A stretch of 53,043 bases of DNA from assembly GCA_002068015.1 (NCBI GenBank), contig MVRV01000137.1, positions 1 through 53,043 on the forward strand, given 5' to 3'. The notes below the pieces were generated by a model that saw only the letters and a list, made by a program, of their open reading frames with translations, ran no database searches and was not told where the DNA came from. Both the position numbers and the translations under genes were made by a program. Source of the stretch: Smithella sp. PtaU1.Bin162. Its GTDB lineage: Bacteria > Desulfobacterota > Syntrophia > Syntrophales > Smithellaceae. Shown piece by piece: positions 26,032 through 34,570 of this stretch (positions are counted from its first letter, which is position 1; each line of letters opens with the position of its first letter).

Positions 26032-26817
26032 CTAACGGGGAAACGAGATAACATCCTTGTCGGCATCCTGCCACGCCGCGAAGGTTTCCCGGTATTCCCT
26101 TATCCTGTCATAATCTAGAGTTGCCGTGTGAATACAGGGGATGTCCGCCTGCGTAAACAGAACATTTCCCAGCGGATCGACGATGGACGAATCGCCGCTG
26201 TAAGTCAGTCCGTTTCCGTCCTTGCCCACCCGGTTTACGCCGATGACATAGCTCTGATTTTCCACGGCCCTTGCCGGAAGCAACGTCTTCCAGTGGAGCG
26301 CGCGCCTGGCGGGCCAGTCGGCAACAAAGATCGCCGCATCATACCGGTTTTCGATATTCCGGCACCAGACGGGAAAGCGCAAATCATAGCAGATGAAGGT
26401 ACGCAGCTTCCATCCATTGATGGTAACTGTGAGGTGACGGTTTCCCGCGGAAAATACATTGTGTTCTCCGGCCATCCGGAAAAGATGCTTCTTGTCATAC
26501 GTTAGAATTTCACCGTCCGGTTTGGCCAAGAGAAGCCGGTTAAAATATTTTTTATCCTCCTCGATAATAGCGCTTCCCAGGATGTGGGCATTCTTTTGCC
26601 TTGCCTTTGCCGTGATCCAGGAAACAGCGGCTCCGTTCATGGATTCGGCCAGTTTTCCGGCATTCATGGTAAAGCCCGTCGTAAACATCTCCGGCAGGAT
26701 GATGACATCCGTTTTTTCGGAGATCGTATCAATTTTGGCATCCAGCATTGCCAGGTTGGCTTTTATATCTTCCCAGAATAGTTCCGTTTGGATCAGACTG
26801 ACTGTTATATTTTGCAT
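26032..26817 (-). CDS. Nitrilase-superfamily omega-amidase (YafV/MtnU-like)
   Basis: The 261-aa enzyme shows the nitrilase triad: Glu in LPEMFTTGF, Lys in YDKKHLF, Cys in FICYDLRFPVW. The FICYDLRFP pattern and length match omega-amidases that hydrolyse alpha-ketoglutaramate and alpha-ketosuccinamate. Its gene overlaps the preceding aminotransferase gene by 13 nt. Such pairs are known: glutamine-using aminotransferases give alpha-ketoglutaramate, and omega-amidase converts it to 2-oxoglutarate and ammonia, making the transamination irreversible. Cytoplasmic. Confidence 0.87.
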   Translation of the reverse strand: MQNITVSLIQTELFWEDIKANLAMLDAKIDTISEKTDVIILPEMFTTGFTMNAGKLAESMNGAAVSWITAKARQKNAHILGSAIIEEDKKYFNRLLLAKPDGEILTYDKKHLFRMAGEHNVFSAGNRHLTVTINGWKLRTFICYDLRFPVWCRNIENRYDAAIFVADWPARRALHWKTLLPARAVENQSYVIGVNRVGKDGNGLTYSGDSSIVDPLGNVLFTQADIPCIHTATLDYDRIREYRETFAAWQDADKDVISFPR

Positions 26818-27950
26818 AATCTCTCCGCAGCTTTAATGAGCGTTTCGTCTTTCTTGGCAAAACAAAAACGTAGCACCTTATGGTCATCGCCTCCCGCATA
26901 AAAAACCGATGGAGGAATGGCCGCCACTTTATACTCGGTCGTCATCCTTCTTGCAAAATCAATGTCCTTTTCATCCGTGATGGCTTCGTAGGAAAGCATC
27001 TGAAAATAAGTTCCCCGGCAGGGCAGCGGTCTGAAACGGGAATCTTTAATCAGGGAAAGGAACAGGTCTCTTTTTTTCTGATAAAAATCCGCCAGATTAA
27101 GATACTTTTCTTTTTTCTTTAGAAATTCGGCGTAGGCAAACTGGGTTGGTGTATGGGAAGCAAATGTCACGAACTGATGGACTCTTTGAAATTCTACGGA
27201 TAAATACTTTGGGGCCAGGCAATAGCCCAGTTTCCAACCCGTGGTGTGGTACGTCTTGCCGAAAGAGCTGATGACAAAACTCCGCCTGGCTAGTTCCGGA
27301 TAGCCGGTCAGACTTTCATGGCAGTTCCCGTCAAATACGATATGCTCGTAAACTTCATCGGAAACGATGAAAATATTCGTACCGGCAACAATATCCTGGA
27401 GCGCCTGCAGGTCCTTTCGTTCCAGTATTGCGCCGGCAGGATTGTGGGGTGAGTTTAATATCATAAGTCTTGTCTTTTCGGTTATCGCATCTTTTACCTC
27501 GTTCCAGTCGATATGGTAATCCGGATATTTTAATTTCATATACACCGGGGTGCCGCCCGCAAGCAAAACGGCAGGCGCATAGGAATCATAGGCCGGTTCG
27601 AACAGGATTACCTCATCGCCCTGGTGCACAACACAGGCAACGGCGCAAAAGATGGCCTCCGTGGCGCCGGAGGTTACGGTTATTTCCGTGTCCGGATCGT
27701 AGGATGCGCCGTAAAGCTCCTTTGTCTTTTCCGAGATGTGCTGTCTTAAAGACAAAACCCCCTGCATCGGGGCATATTGGTTGTTTCCTGAAGCCATGTA
27801 TTTTGCAACCAGAGCAGGGAGCTCCGGTGATACATCAAAATCAGGAAAACCCTGGGAGAGGTTGATGGCCCCGACGTCGTTGGCCAGTTTGGACATCACG
27901 GTAAAAATCGTAACTCCGACATTTGGTAGTTTGGAAGATAACGGAATCAT
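26805..27950 (-). CDS. PLP-dependent aminotransferase class I (methionine/glutamine-type, YbdL-like)
   Basis: 381 aa, fold-type I. Visible features are AINLSQGFPDFDVSP at the N-terminus, ATEAIFCAV, NSPHNPAGA, the Asp/Tyr pair in SDEVYEHIVFDG, and the PLP lysine in SSFGKTYHTTGWKLGY. The GFPDF opening and SFGKTYHTTGWK match YbdL and mammalian glutamine transaminase K/kynurenine aminotransferases, which act on methionine and aromatic amino acids with a keto acid. The start at 27950 (AGGA ten nt upstream) replaces a TTG at 27986. Overlap with the omega-amidase gene indicates joint function, probably methionine-type salvage. Confidence 0.88.
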   Translation of the reverse strand: MIPLSSKLPNVGVTIFTVMSKLANDVGAINLSQGFPDFDVSPELPALVAKYMASGNNQYAPMQGVLSLRQHISEKTKELYGASYDPDTEITVTSGATEAIFCAVACVVHQGDEVILFEPAYDSYAPAVLLAGGTPVYMKLKYPDYHIDWNEVKDAITEKTRLMILNSPHNPAGAILERKDLQALQDIVAGTNIFIVSDEVYEHIVFDGNCHESLTGYPELARRSFVISSFGKTYHTTGWKLGYCLAPKYLSVEFQRVHQFVTFASHTPTQFAYAEFLKKKEKYLNLADFYQKKRDLFLSLIKDSRFRPLPCRGTYFQMLSYEAITDEKDIDFARRMTTEYKVAAIPPSVFYAGGDDHKVLRFCFAKKDETLIKAAERLCKI

Positions 27951-28072
27951 TTTATTTCTATCCTTTTTGCCGATCCTTAGCAACAATCAGCGTTTGTTTA
28001 TTAGCATATGTCGATTTTCAGTTCAATTTTAATAACACTCGGATCATTGCCGTCAGCGAAAAACGCATTCTT

Positions 28073-29041
28073 TTATTTATATTGAGAGGGCTTGCCGGAT
28101 ATGCCGAGCATCTGCCTTGCCACTGCGGGTGTGGCGACTTCTCTGCCGACTTCTTTGGCCAGTCGGACCATTCTTTCCACGAACTGAACATTGCTTTCGG
28201 CCAGCTTCCCCTTTTCGATAAATACGTTGTCCTCCATTCCGACACGCACGTGCCCGCCGAGAATCATCCCCATGATCGTCATCGGCACCTGGTTTTGCCC
28301 CAAGCCGATGCATTCGAAAAACGAACGAGGCGGAAGGTTTTGAATCATCGATAACAAGTTCGCCGGAGTCGGGTACGTTCCTGTCATAAACCCCATAACG
28401 AACTGAATGAAATATGGCGGATCAACCAATTTTTTTCTGATCAGGTTATTTACCAGCCAGAACTGCCCATGATTATAGACTTCAAGTTCGGCCTTGATCC
28501 CCTTTTCCTTCATGGTTTTGGCATACAGCTCCGTTTCCGCATATGTCACAGGTATGCAAATATCCATGGTGGTATCTTCGGATCTGCCGGTCAAGGGCGG
28601 CTTGCGGGCCTTCATATTCATCTGAATAACGAAGGGTCCGCAGTTGAGAGATGCCAGTTCGGGATTGGCATAAAGTGAGGCCATCCGCTGCTCCGACGTC
28701 ATATTAAGACCGCCGCCGGTTGTATTATTGATGATGATAGCGGGACATTTTTCCCGGATTCTGCCGTTGATCTCCAAGTAGTCTTTCGGGTCCGCAGATA
28801 CGGCACTCGGGTTATCTTTTTTGCGGGCGTGAACATGAACAATGCTTGCTCCGGCCTTGTAGCAGTCATAAACCTGTAAAACCTGTTCGTCAAAACTTTC
28901 GGGAAGGTTAGGATTGGCTTCTTTGCCGTGAATGCCTCCTGTGATAGCTACCGAGATAATCACCGGAGGCATCCCTTTTCTTAACTTTTCCATGTAGTCA
29001 TACGGATTCAGATAATCCCAGATATAATCTTTTTCTTCCAT
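28073..29041 (-). CDS. BKACE-family beta-keto acid cleavage enzyme (DUF849)
   Basis: The 322-aa TIM-barrel protein has the BKACE pattern: VIISVAITGGIHGKEANPNLP near the start with GGI as the opening strand, then AGASIVHVHAR (metal-binding His pair), NNTTGGGL and, near the end, RVGMEDN (metal-ligand Glu). BKACE enzymes, including 3-keto-5-aminohexanoate cleavage enzyme of lysine fermentation, condense a beta-keto acid with acetyl-CoA to give acetoacetate and a new CoA ester. The exact substrate cannot be set; no other lysine-fermentation gene is in the window. AAAGGAGG lies 5 nt before the ATG at 29041. It is 122 nt upstream of the aminotransferase gene. Confidence 0.87.
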   Translation of the reverse strand: MEEKDYIWDYLNPYDYMEKLRKGMPPVIISVAITGGIHGKEANPNLPESFDEQVLQVYDCYKAGASIVHVHARKKDNPSAVSADPKDYLEINGRIREKCPAIIINNTTGGGLNMTSEQRMASLYANPELASLNCGPFVIQMNMKARKPPLTGRSEDTTMDICIPVTYAETELYAKTMKEKGIKAELEVYNHGQFWLVNNLIRKKLVDPPYFIQFVMGFMTGTYPTPANLLSMIQNLPPRSFFECIGLGQNQVPMTIMGMILGGHVRVGMEDNVFIEKGKLAESNVQFVERMVRLAKEVGREVATPAVARQMLGISGKPSQYK

Positions 29042-29068
29042 TTTTTCCTCCTTTGAGTAATTAGAATT

Positions 29069-29093
29069 ATCAGGGTCAGAGCCCTGATTTTTT
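29069..29093. repeat. Hairpin with T-run upstream of the BKACE gene
   Basis: ATCAGGG and CCCTGAT flank a 6-nt loop and are followed on the plus strand by six T. Read on plus it looks like an intrinsic terminator, but no plus-strand gene ends here. On minus it would fold in the BKACE leader about 20 nt before the ribosome site. The sequence GGGTCAGAGCCC could also be one of the dispersed palindromes common in such genomes. Confidence 0.5.
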
Positions 29094-29328
29094 CCAAAGT
29101 TCACCGGGCAGGGGAAAATCAATTTAAACTATAATCAGTCGGTCATTTGTAAAATCCAGCCGGCATAAAATAACTGCCGGAAAATGTTATTTTTATCTTC
29201 GGGATCTTCATGCCGGCCGGTAGATCCGGGATGGACATTTTTCTTGGTAATGATCATAGCACAACATGTATCAATAAACAAATGGGACTAAACAGGCGTT
29301 CTGGTTTTAAAGCAGATGCTGAATGTTC

Positions 29329-29357
29329 TTTACTTGGGACAATGGAAGGAATATTAT
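29329..29357 (+). promoter_or_regulatory. Sigma-70 promoter for the acid phosphatase gene
   Basis: TTTACT (29329-29334) and TATTAT (29352-29357) are 17 nt apart, giving a leader near 57 nt. An imperfect dyad GGAA-N7-TTCC overlaps the -10 and could be an operator. The rest of the 379-nt gap 29042-29420 shows only the hairpin at 29069. Confidence 0.55.
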
Positions 29358-29420
29358 GTTCCAATATCATGATGTGAAATTTGTTTCTTTACTCAAACGA
29401 TAAGGGGATATTTCCATAAA

Positions 29421-30254
29421 ATGAAAACGCAGAAAACTTTCCGGCATTGTTTAAAAGTTTTGGTTGCGGCCTGTCTGATGGTAGTTACCGGTTGTAATTG
29501 TATAACACTCGCTCCTCTCCCAACGACTGTTCAGGAAGTCCGCCCGGGAATTCTTCAGGGCTATCTTCCGCCGGACCAGATTCCCAACAGCCTTACCCTG
29601 TTGCCGGCTCCTCCGGATAAGGAATCAGCCGCCTTTGCCGCCGATCAGGAGGCTTTTCGTAAAACGCGATCACTTGCCCATACACCGCGCTGGGCTCAGG
29701 CGGCCCGCGACGCCAATCTCCATTTTCCCGAAGCACCGGAAGCTTTTTCCTGTGCCCTTGGTGTTCCGATTACCGGTGAAGTCATGCCGAATCTTTACAT
29801 GCTGATGCGCCGCACATGGACCGATGCAATTCTGGCGACCTTCGCGGCCAAAAACAGTTATAAACGCATCCGTCCCTTTGTTGTGAATAAAGAGACGAGC
29901 TGCACGCCCAACGATGAAAAAGAACTGGCGAAAGACGGTTCCTATCCTTCCGGACATACAGCCATCGGCTGGACATGGACGCTGATTCTGACGGAAATTG
30001 CGCCGGAACGAGCCGATGCCCTCCTTTCCCGCGGTTATGCTTACGGTCAGAGCCGGGTGATTTGCGGTGTTCACTGGCAAAGCGATGTAACGGCAGGCCG
30101 TGTTGTCGCGTCGGCTGTTGTGGCCAGACTGCATGCCGACCCGGTTTTCCGTGCTCAGCTTGAGGCTGCCAAAAAAGAACTGACCGCCGCGCGGACTCAA
30201 GGTATCCAGGCGGTCGCCGGCTGCCGGGCGGAGGCTGAGGCGTTAAAATACTAA
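29421..30254 (+). CDS. Class A (PhoN-type) acid phosphatase lipoprotein, PAP2 superfamily
   Basis: 277 aa. The signal peptide ends in a lipobox (VVTGC, Cys near 25), so the protein is probably lipid-anchored in the periplasm. The three PAP2 motifs are complete: KNSYKRIRP (Kx6RP), YPSGHTA (PSGH) and SRVICGVHWQSD (SRx5Hx3D), the spacing of bacterial class A non-specific acid phosphatases. It would release phosphate from diverse phosphomonoesters. An Ala/Lys-rich helical tail follows the catalytic domain. Stand-alone gene with its own promoter; a long spacer (about 13 nt) separates the AAGGGG site from the ATG. Confidence 0.9.
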   Translation: MKTQKTFRHCLKVLVAACLMVVTGCNCITLAPLPTTVQEVRPGILQGYLPPDQIPNSLTLLPAPPDKESAAFAADQEAFRKTRSLAHTPRWAQAARDANLHFPEAPEAFSCALGVPITGEVMPNLYMLMRRTWTDAILATFAAKNSYKRIRPFVVNKETSCTPNDEKELAKDGSYPSGHTAIGWTWTLILTEIAPERADALLSRGYAYGQSRVICGVHWQSDVTAGRVVASAVVARLHADPVFRAQLEAAKKELTAARTQGIQAVAGCRAEAEALKY

Positions 30255-30313
30255 GAGTTATTAAATTCTGCTTCTGACGCCAAATATGATACATCACCTT
30301 CAGTCAAACTTCC

Positions 30314-30342
30314 TTGACAGAGAAGAGACTGTTTCTTATATT
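30314..30342 (+). promoter_or_regulatory. Near-consensus sigma-70 promoter for the lysine-rich protein
   Basis: TTGACA (30314-30319), 17-nt spacer, TATATT (30337-30342). With AAAGGAGG before the ATG at 30390, this is among the strongest expression signals in the window. Confidence 0.75.
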
Positions 30343-30389
30343 ACAATGTAAAAAATATTTAACACAGTTTAAATCCAAAGGAGGAAATT

Positions 30390-30815
30390 ATGGCCGGCCT
30401 TTTTGACAAAATCAGTAAAGATGTGAAGATGGGAATAAAAGAAGGAATTGCCGTCGTAAAAGAGGGTGCAAGTGTCGTATCCGGCAAAATGAGCGAACTG
30501 ACGGCGGAAGGTAAAAGACAATATAAGATTTTCGATCTGAAAGCAAAGATACAAAATCAAATGACTGAGTTAGGCGGCAGGGCTTATGACGCTCTTAACA
30601 GCAAGAAAAGTCCGGCTGCAGATGCCAGGGTAAAAGCGATATTTGAAAAGATCAAAAAGCTGGAAGGGCAGTTATGCAAGCTGGAAGGAGACAAAAAGGC
30701 GAAAGCATCCCTGTCAAAAAAATGTGCAAAGAAGGCAGCTCCAAAATCATCCGTACGGAACGGATTAAAAAAAGCGGCAGCGAAAACAGGCTTCCAATCC
30801 GCAGCTAAAAAATAG
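30390..30815 (+). CDS. Small lysine/alanine-rich helical protein of unknown function
   Basis: 141 aa, no recognised family. Residues 1-60 are amphipathic helix (GLFDKISKDVKMGIKEGIAV), about 60-110 form a further charged helix with IKKLEGQLCKLEG, and the last 35 residues are rich in Lys and Ala (KKCAKKAAPK), like bacterial histone H1-type or other nucleic-acid-binding tails. No signal peptide or membrane segment. The protein is very basic. A strong promoter and a perfect AAAGGAGG suggest abundant production. DNA-associated or stress/phasin-like helical roles are possible, neither supported by a motif. Confidence 0.78.
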   Translation: MAGLFDKISKDVKMGIKEGIAVVKEGASVVSGKMSELTAEGKRQYKIFDLKAKIQNQMTELGGRAYDALNSKKSPAADARVKAIFEKIKKLEGQLCKLEGDKKAKASLSKKCAKKAAPKSSVRNGLKKAAAKTGFQSAAKK

Positions 30816-30941
30816 ATAGCAAAGCCGGCCGGAATTTTTGCATCACTGACATTCGCTGAAAGCGAAGGCAATGAAGATTGACGCGAGAGTTAATTGATTT
30901 CGCCAGCCAGCCGGTTTGGGCGATGCTGTTCGGAATTCCAG

Positions 30942-31019
30942 AATGATACTCTCCGTAGCTTGCTGCGATCAGAGAAGAACCGAACGCTGCATGATACCCC
31001 ACAGCTTGCTGCGGGGTAT
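30942..31019. repeat. Two degenerate REP-like palindromes with an AGCTTGCTGC core
   Basis: The second copy (30994-31019) folds as ATACCCC-A-CAGC-TT-GCTG-C-GGGGTAT, an 11-bp stem with one mismatch. The first (about 30945-30974) shares GATACxC and AGCTTGCTGCG and folds with CTCT/AGAG outer arms and GTAGC/GCTGC inner arms. They lie in the 310-nt gap between the lysine-rich protein and the AsmA gene, about 20 nt apart, in the arrangement of a REP doublet. No REP-associated transposase is in the window. Confidence 0.7.
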
Positions 31020-31125
31020 TCCATTTTACCTATGGCTCCTCAAAATCAATACATTAAAACCGGTATTGCAGATGAAAGTTGGTTGGAAAGGAATACGGAA
31101 TTTCATGAATTAAGGTGCAAGTCGA

Positions 31126-34100
31126 GTGACCATAAAAAAACGAACCCTGATCAGAGTCCTTTTAATATCGGCAATCGCACTGATTGTCCTTTTTGCGGCG
31201 GCCTGGTTTTTTGTTGCCTATCAGCTTTCCCATCCGGAGAACTACAAAGATTCAATCACAAAAGCAATGGAAAAGGCATTGAACCGGAGAGTTGCCTTTG
31301 ACAAAATTCACGCCACCCTGACCTTACAGACCGGATTTGCCTTACAATTAACCAATGTCGTCATCAAAGATAAAGACCGGGCAACAGAGTTATTGAGCAT
31401 TCCCAATGCCTTTTTCCGGGTGGATATTCTTCCTCTTTTGCAAAGCCGGTTGGTTTTGCGGGAAGTAATTCTCCGGTATCCGCGTCTTTCGTTGCAACGG
31501 GATCGCGGCGGCACGTTGAATATTGCTGATCTTTTCAAAGGCGGACAGAAGCCGGAAGTGCCCTTTGAATTGCGGAAACTTACTCTGGAAAAAGGGATGG
31601 TGACTTTCCTCGATCAGGCCATAAGCGAAAAAGGTTTGGTAACTTCACTGGCTAATCTGTCCTGCCGTATCGATTCCTCTTTTGGGGATAACTCACTATC
31701 TTTCAATATTAAAGCCACTGTAAATGAAGATCAAAATCAAGGAGAACTTTCATTTTCCGGAACCTTTCGTCCGGTGTCCTTGGCAAAACCATTTGCCGCA
31801 GGCACTTTGGATGCTTCCCTCCGGTTGCGGGGAATGGATGTTCAGCATTACCATCCCTACCTGAAGTCTCGCGTGCCTTTGGAGCAAATGGCCGGACACC
31901 TCGATGCGGAGGCGGCATTTTCCGGATCGCCCGCAAGTTTTACGGCCCAAGGAACCGTCACGGTGAAAAAAGCCTTTATTGAATATCCACAGGTATTTCG
32001 TGGACCTTTGCAGCCGCAAGCTGTACTTGCCGATTGCCGCTTAACACGCAGCGCCGGGCATCTTAAACTGGATGTCAACCGCCTTGTGATTGATCGTCTG
32101 GAAGCCAAAGGTTCCCTTGCCGTTGAGAATCCGGATGAGGCCGATCCTCTCTTTACCGCAACTGCCGCAGCTTCCTTTTCCTTCAAGGAAATGCAATCTT
32201 ATATTCCCTGGGGAATCATTCCGAAAAATGCTGGTAGTTTTATCGAAGCTCATATTCGTGAAGGCGATTTTCGCCTTGTTGAAGGGAAATTAGAAGGCCG
32301 GCAAAGCCAGATAGCCCATCTGGAAAAACCGGAAAATGCCGGGGTCCTTTTCCTCCGGGCGGAAGTGAACAAGGGCGTTTTTGTAATCAATAATACGACG
32401 CCCGTTTTTTCGGACATAAGCGGCGTTCTGGAGTTAAAAAACAGGGAGTTTATACTGAAGGATATGCAGGCCCGTTTCGGCGCTTCACCCTGCACGCTTA
32501 CGGGAGCAATCTCCGATTTTGCACTGCCTGCGCCCGCTGTCTATACCGCTTCTATGACTGTCGAGCCTTCCCGCGATGAAATATTCTGGCTTTTCGGAAA
32601 AGAGAAATTACACAATGTCAGCTTTGATGGAGCTTCAACGTTGACATTGTCCGGAAAGGGCCCGGCGGAAAATTACCGGATCAGTGCCCGCTGGGATCTG
32701 ACAAATATTGCCTATACCTGGCATTCTGTCCTGGAGAAATCCCGGGGCAGGGAAAATCTGTTTGCCGCTGAAATCACCCTGAACAAAGACGCCGTTGTTG
32801 TTTCTTCTTTTAGCTATGATTTGCCGCCTGTGAGTGTCAGCGGGTCGGCCGCTTACCGCTTTGCCGGGAAAAGTCCGCTGTCTCTGAATGTTCAGTCGAA
32901 TTCCTTTGATATTCATGATCTTGTCCCTGTTCTGCCGGTTTTGAAGACTTTTGAACCCGCCGGAACCTGTTTAATCAATGCTGCCTTCCGGGGGAATCCG
33001 AATGATTCCAATTCTTTCCGGTGGAAGGGCAATGTGTCTTTAACCGATGTATCATTAAAGCCGCCGGACGGCATCAAGCCCGTAAATGGTCTGACGGGCA
33101 AGGCAGTGTTTCGGGGTAACCGGCTCGAGACATCGCGTTTCCATGCGCGCATCGGAACAAGCGCCATTTCCGGGAAATGCAGTATTGATGACTTCCGCAA
33201 CCCGCAGGTTGCCTGTCAATTTGATTCCGCCTTATTCCGGGCTGAAGATGCGGGATGGCGAAGTCCGGACGGGGCTGTGAATTTTCGTGATGTAAAAGGG
33301 CAGGTTACTCTCGCCGGCAAAAACATCCGCGTGGATAAACTTGCCCTGCGGCTCGGCAAATCCGGATTCAATTTGTCGGGGAATATCCGGGGGAATGCTG
33401 ATCGGGAAATTACTTTAGACGTACATTCACAGTATATCGACTTTGCCGATATCGCCAGGCTGGCAACTCTGCAATCATCCGCACCGAAAAATCAATCCTC
33501 CACACGGTTTGATCTTAGTGCAGTTCTGCAGGCGGATGCGGGTGCCGCTGCGGGTGTTGATTTCCGGAAGCTCAACACCGAATTTAGATTTACGGGGGAA
33601 ACTCTGAATATAAAATCATTGGAAGCGGGTGTTTTTGATGGTAAGATCAAAGCCGGTGGTAAGATCGATATTCAAGCCGACGGCAGTAATCGCTATGCGG
33701 CTAATTTTATTATCGACAGGGTTTCGCTTGCGAAGATCCAGGAATTTCTGGATGTGAAAGATCGTTTGATTACCGGGAATCTTTCGCTCACGGGCGAGGT
33801 AAATGCCGCAGGCCGTAATGCCGATGACTGGAAGAAAACGGCAACGGGGGTATTTCAAGTGCGGGCGGAAAAGGGGGTCCTGAAAAAATTTTCCATCCTT
33901 GCCAAAATGTTTTCGCTGCTCAATGTTTTGCAACTCGCGAAGCTCCAACTTCCCGATATGGCCGAGGGCGGGATGCCCTATGATGCGATTACCGGCAAAC
34001 TGTCGCTTCAGGATGGTGTTTTATCTTCGGAGGATTTTTTCGTGGACAGCAATGCCATGGAGATTTCGGCCGCAGGAAAAGTCAATTTGCCGAAAGAAGA

Positions 34101-34365
34101 ATTGGATGCCACCGTCGGTGTTCACCCGCTGGGTACCATAGATGAAATCGTGTCCAAAATCCCTGTTGCGGGTTGGCTCGTTACCGATGAAAAAGGCCAT
34201 CTGATCACAGTCCATTTTAAAGTCGATGGGAAATGGGATGATCCCGGGGTAACGGCGATACCGGTGCGGTCGCTGGCCAAAGGGACTTTGAATATCTTCC
34301 GGCGGCTTTTTCAATTGCCGGGGAAACTTATTACGGATACGGGGGAAGTTATTTTGGGACACTGA
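31126..34365 (+). CDS. AsmA-family envelope protein
   Basis: 1079 aa. One TM near the N-terminus (about 9-31) leads into NRRVAFDKIHATLTLQTGFALQ-type AsmA sequence, then a very long chain of beta-strand repeats. The C-terminal part (about 880-1050) has the AsmA_2-like 'tGkl.l.dGvl...df.vds....isa.Gkvnlp...ld' pattern. Such inner-membrane-anchored proteins span the periplasm and are linked to lipid transport and outer-membrane biogenesis (AsmA/TamB/YhdP superfamily). The GTG start at 31126 is supported by AAGGTG 8 nt upstream. No neighbour is evidently linked in function. Confidence 0.87.
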   Translation: MTIKKRTLIRVLLISAIALIVLFAAAWFFVAYQLSHPENYKDSITKAMEKALNRRVAFDKIHATLTLQTGFALQLTNVVIKDKDRATELLSIPNAFFRVDILPLLQSRLVLREVILRYPRLSLQRDRGGTLNIADLFKGGQKPEVPFELRKLTLEKGMVTFLDQAISEKGLVTSLANLSCRIDSSFGDNSLSFNIKATVNEDQNQGELSFSGTFRPVSLAKPFAAGTLDASLRLRGMDVQHYHPYLKSRVPLEQMAGHLDAEAAFSGSPASFTAQGTVTVKKAFIEYPQVFRGPLQPQAVLADCRLTRSAGHLKLDVNRLVIDRLEAKGSLAVENPDEADPLFTATAAASFSFKEMQSYIPWGIIPKNAGSFIEAHIREGDFRLVEGKLEGRQSQIAHLEKPENAGVLFLRAEVNKGVFVINNTTPVFSDISGVLELKNREFILKDMQARFGASPCTLTGAISDFALPAPAVYTASMTVEPSRDEIFWLFGKEKLHNVSFDGASTLTLSGKGPAENYRISARWDLTNIAYTWHSVLEKSRGRENLFAAEITLNKDAVVVSSFSYDLPPVSVSGSAAYRFAGKSPLSLNVQSNSFDIHDLVPVLPVLKTFEPAGTCLINAAFRGNPNDSNSFRWKGNVSLTDVSLKPPDGIKPVNGLTGKAVFRGNRLETSRFHARIGTSAISGKCSIDDFRNPQVACQFDSALFRAEDAGWRSPDGAVNFRDVKGQVTLAGKNIRVDKLALRLGKSGFNLSGNIRGNADREITLDVHSQYIDFADIARLATLQSSAPKNQSSTRFDLSAVLQADAGAAAGVDFRKLNTEFRFTGETLNIKSLEAGVFDGKIKAGGKIDIQADGSNRYAANFIIDRVSLAKIQEFLDVKDRLITGNLSLTGEVNAAGRNADDWKKTATGVFQVRAEKGVLKKFSILAKMFSLLNVLQLAKLQLPDMAEGGMPYDAITGKLSLQDGVLSSEDFFVDSNAMEISAAGKVNLPKEELDATVGVHPLGTIDEIVSKIPVAGWLVTDEKGHLITVHFKVDGKWDDPGVTAIPVRSLAKGTLNIFRRLFQLPGKLITDTGEVILGH

Positions 34366-34416
34366 TTCCATTTCCAAATCAAGCGCTACCTTTGTTGGCG
34401 TCGTCGTCGGCTCATT

Positions 34417-34479
34417 GCCCGGCGCATGCAGGGTCCTCAACGTATCGAAAAAATACGCCGGATGCCTGCCCGGCGCATG
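34417..34479. repeat. Direct repeat GCCCGGCGCATG with small hairpins
   Basis: The 12-mer occurs at 34417-34428 and 34468-34479; each copy is followed by a G-run and CCTC. Between them lie CGTAT-N7-ATACG and GCCGG/CCGGC hairpins. The region separates the AsmA and FMN reductase genes and contains no supported ORF. Confidence 0.5.
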
Positions 34480-34570
34480 TCGGGGAGCCTCCTCCTAGCC
34501 GCCGCGGTATCATCTATGATTTGGAAACGGAATAAAATATTGTACAGGAAATACATTAAAGGAGGTTATT

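Noticed and set aside
30894-31301. 135-codon plus frame through the REP-like repeats into the AsmA gene
   Set aside because: It reads through palindromic repeats and overlaps the well-supported AsmA start in another frame.
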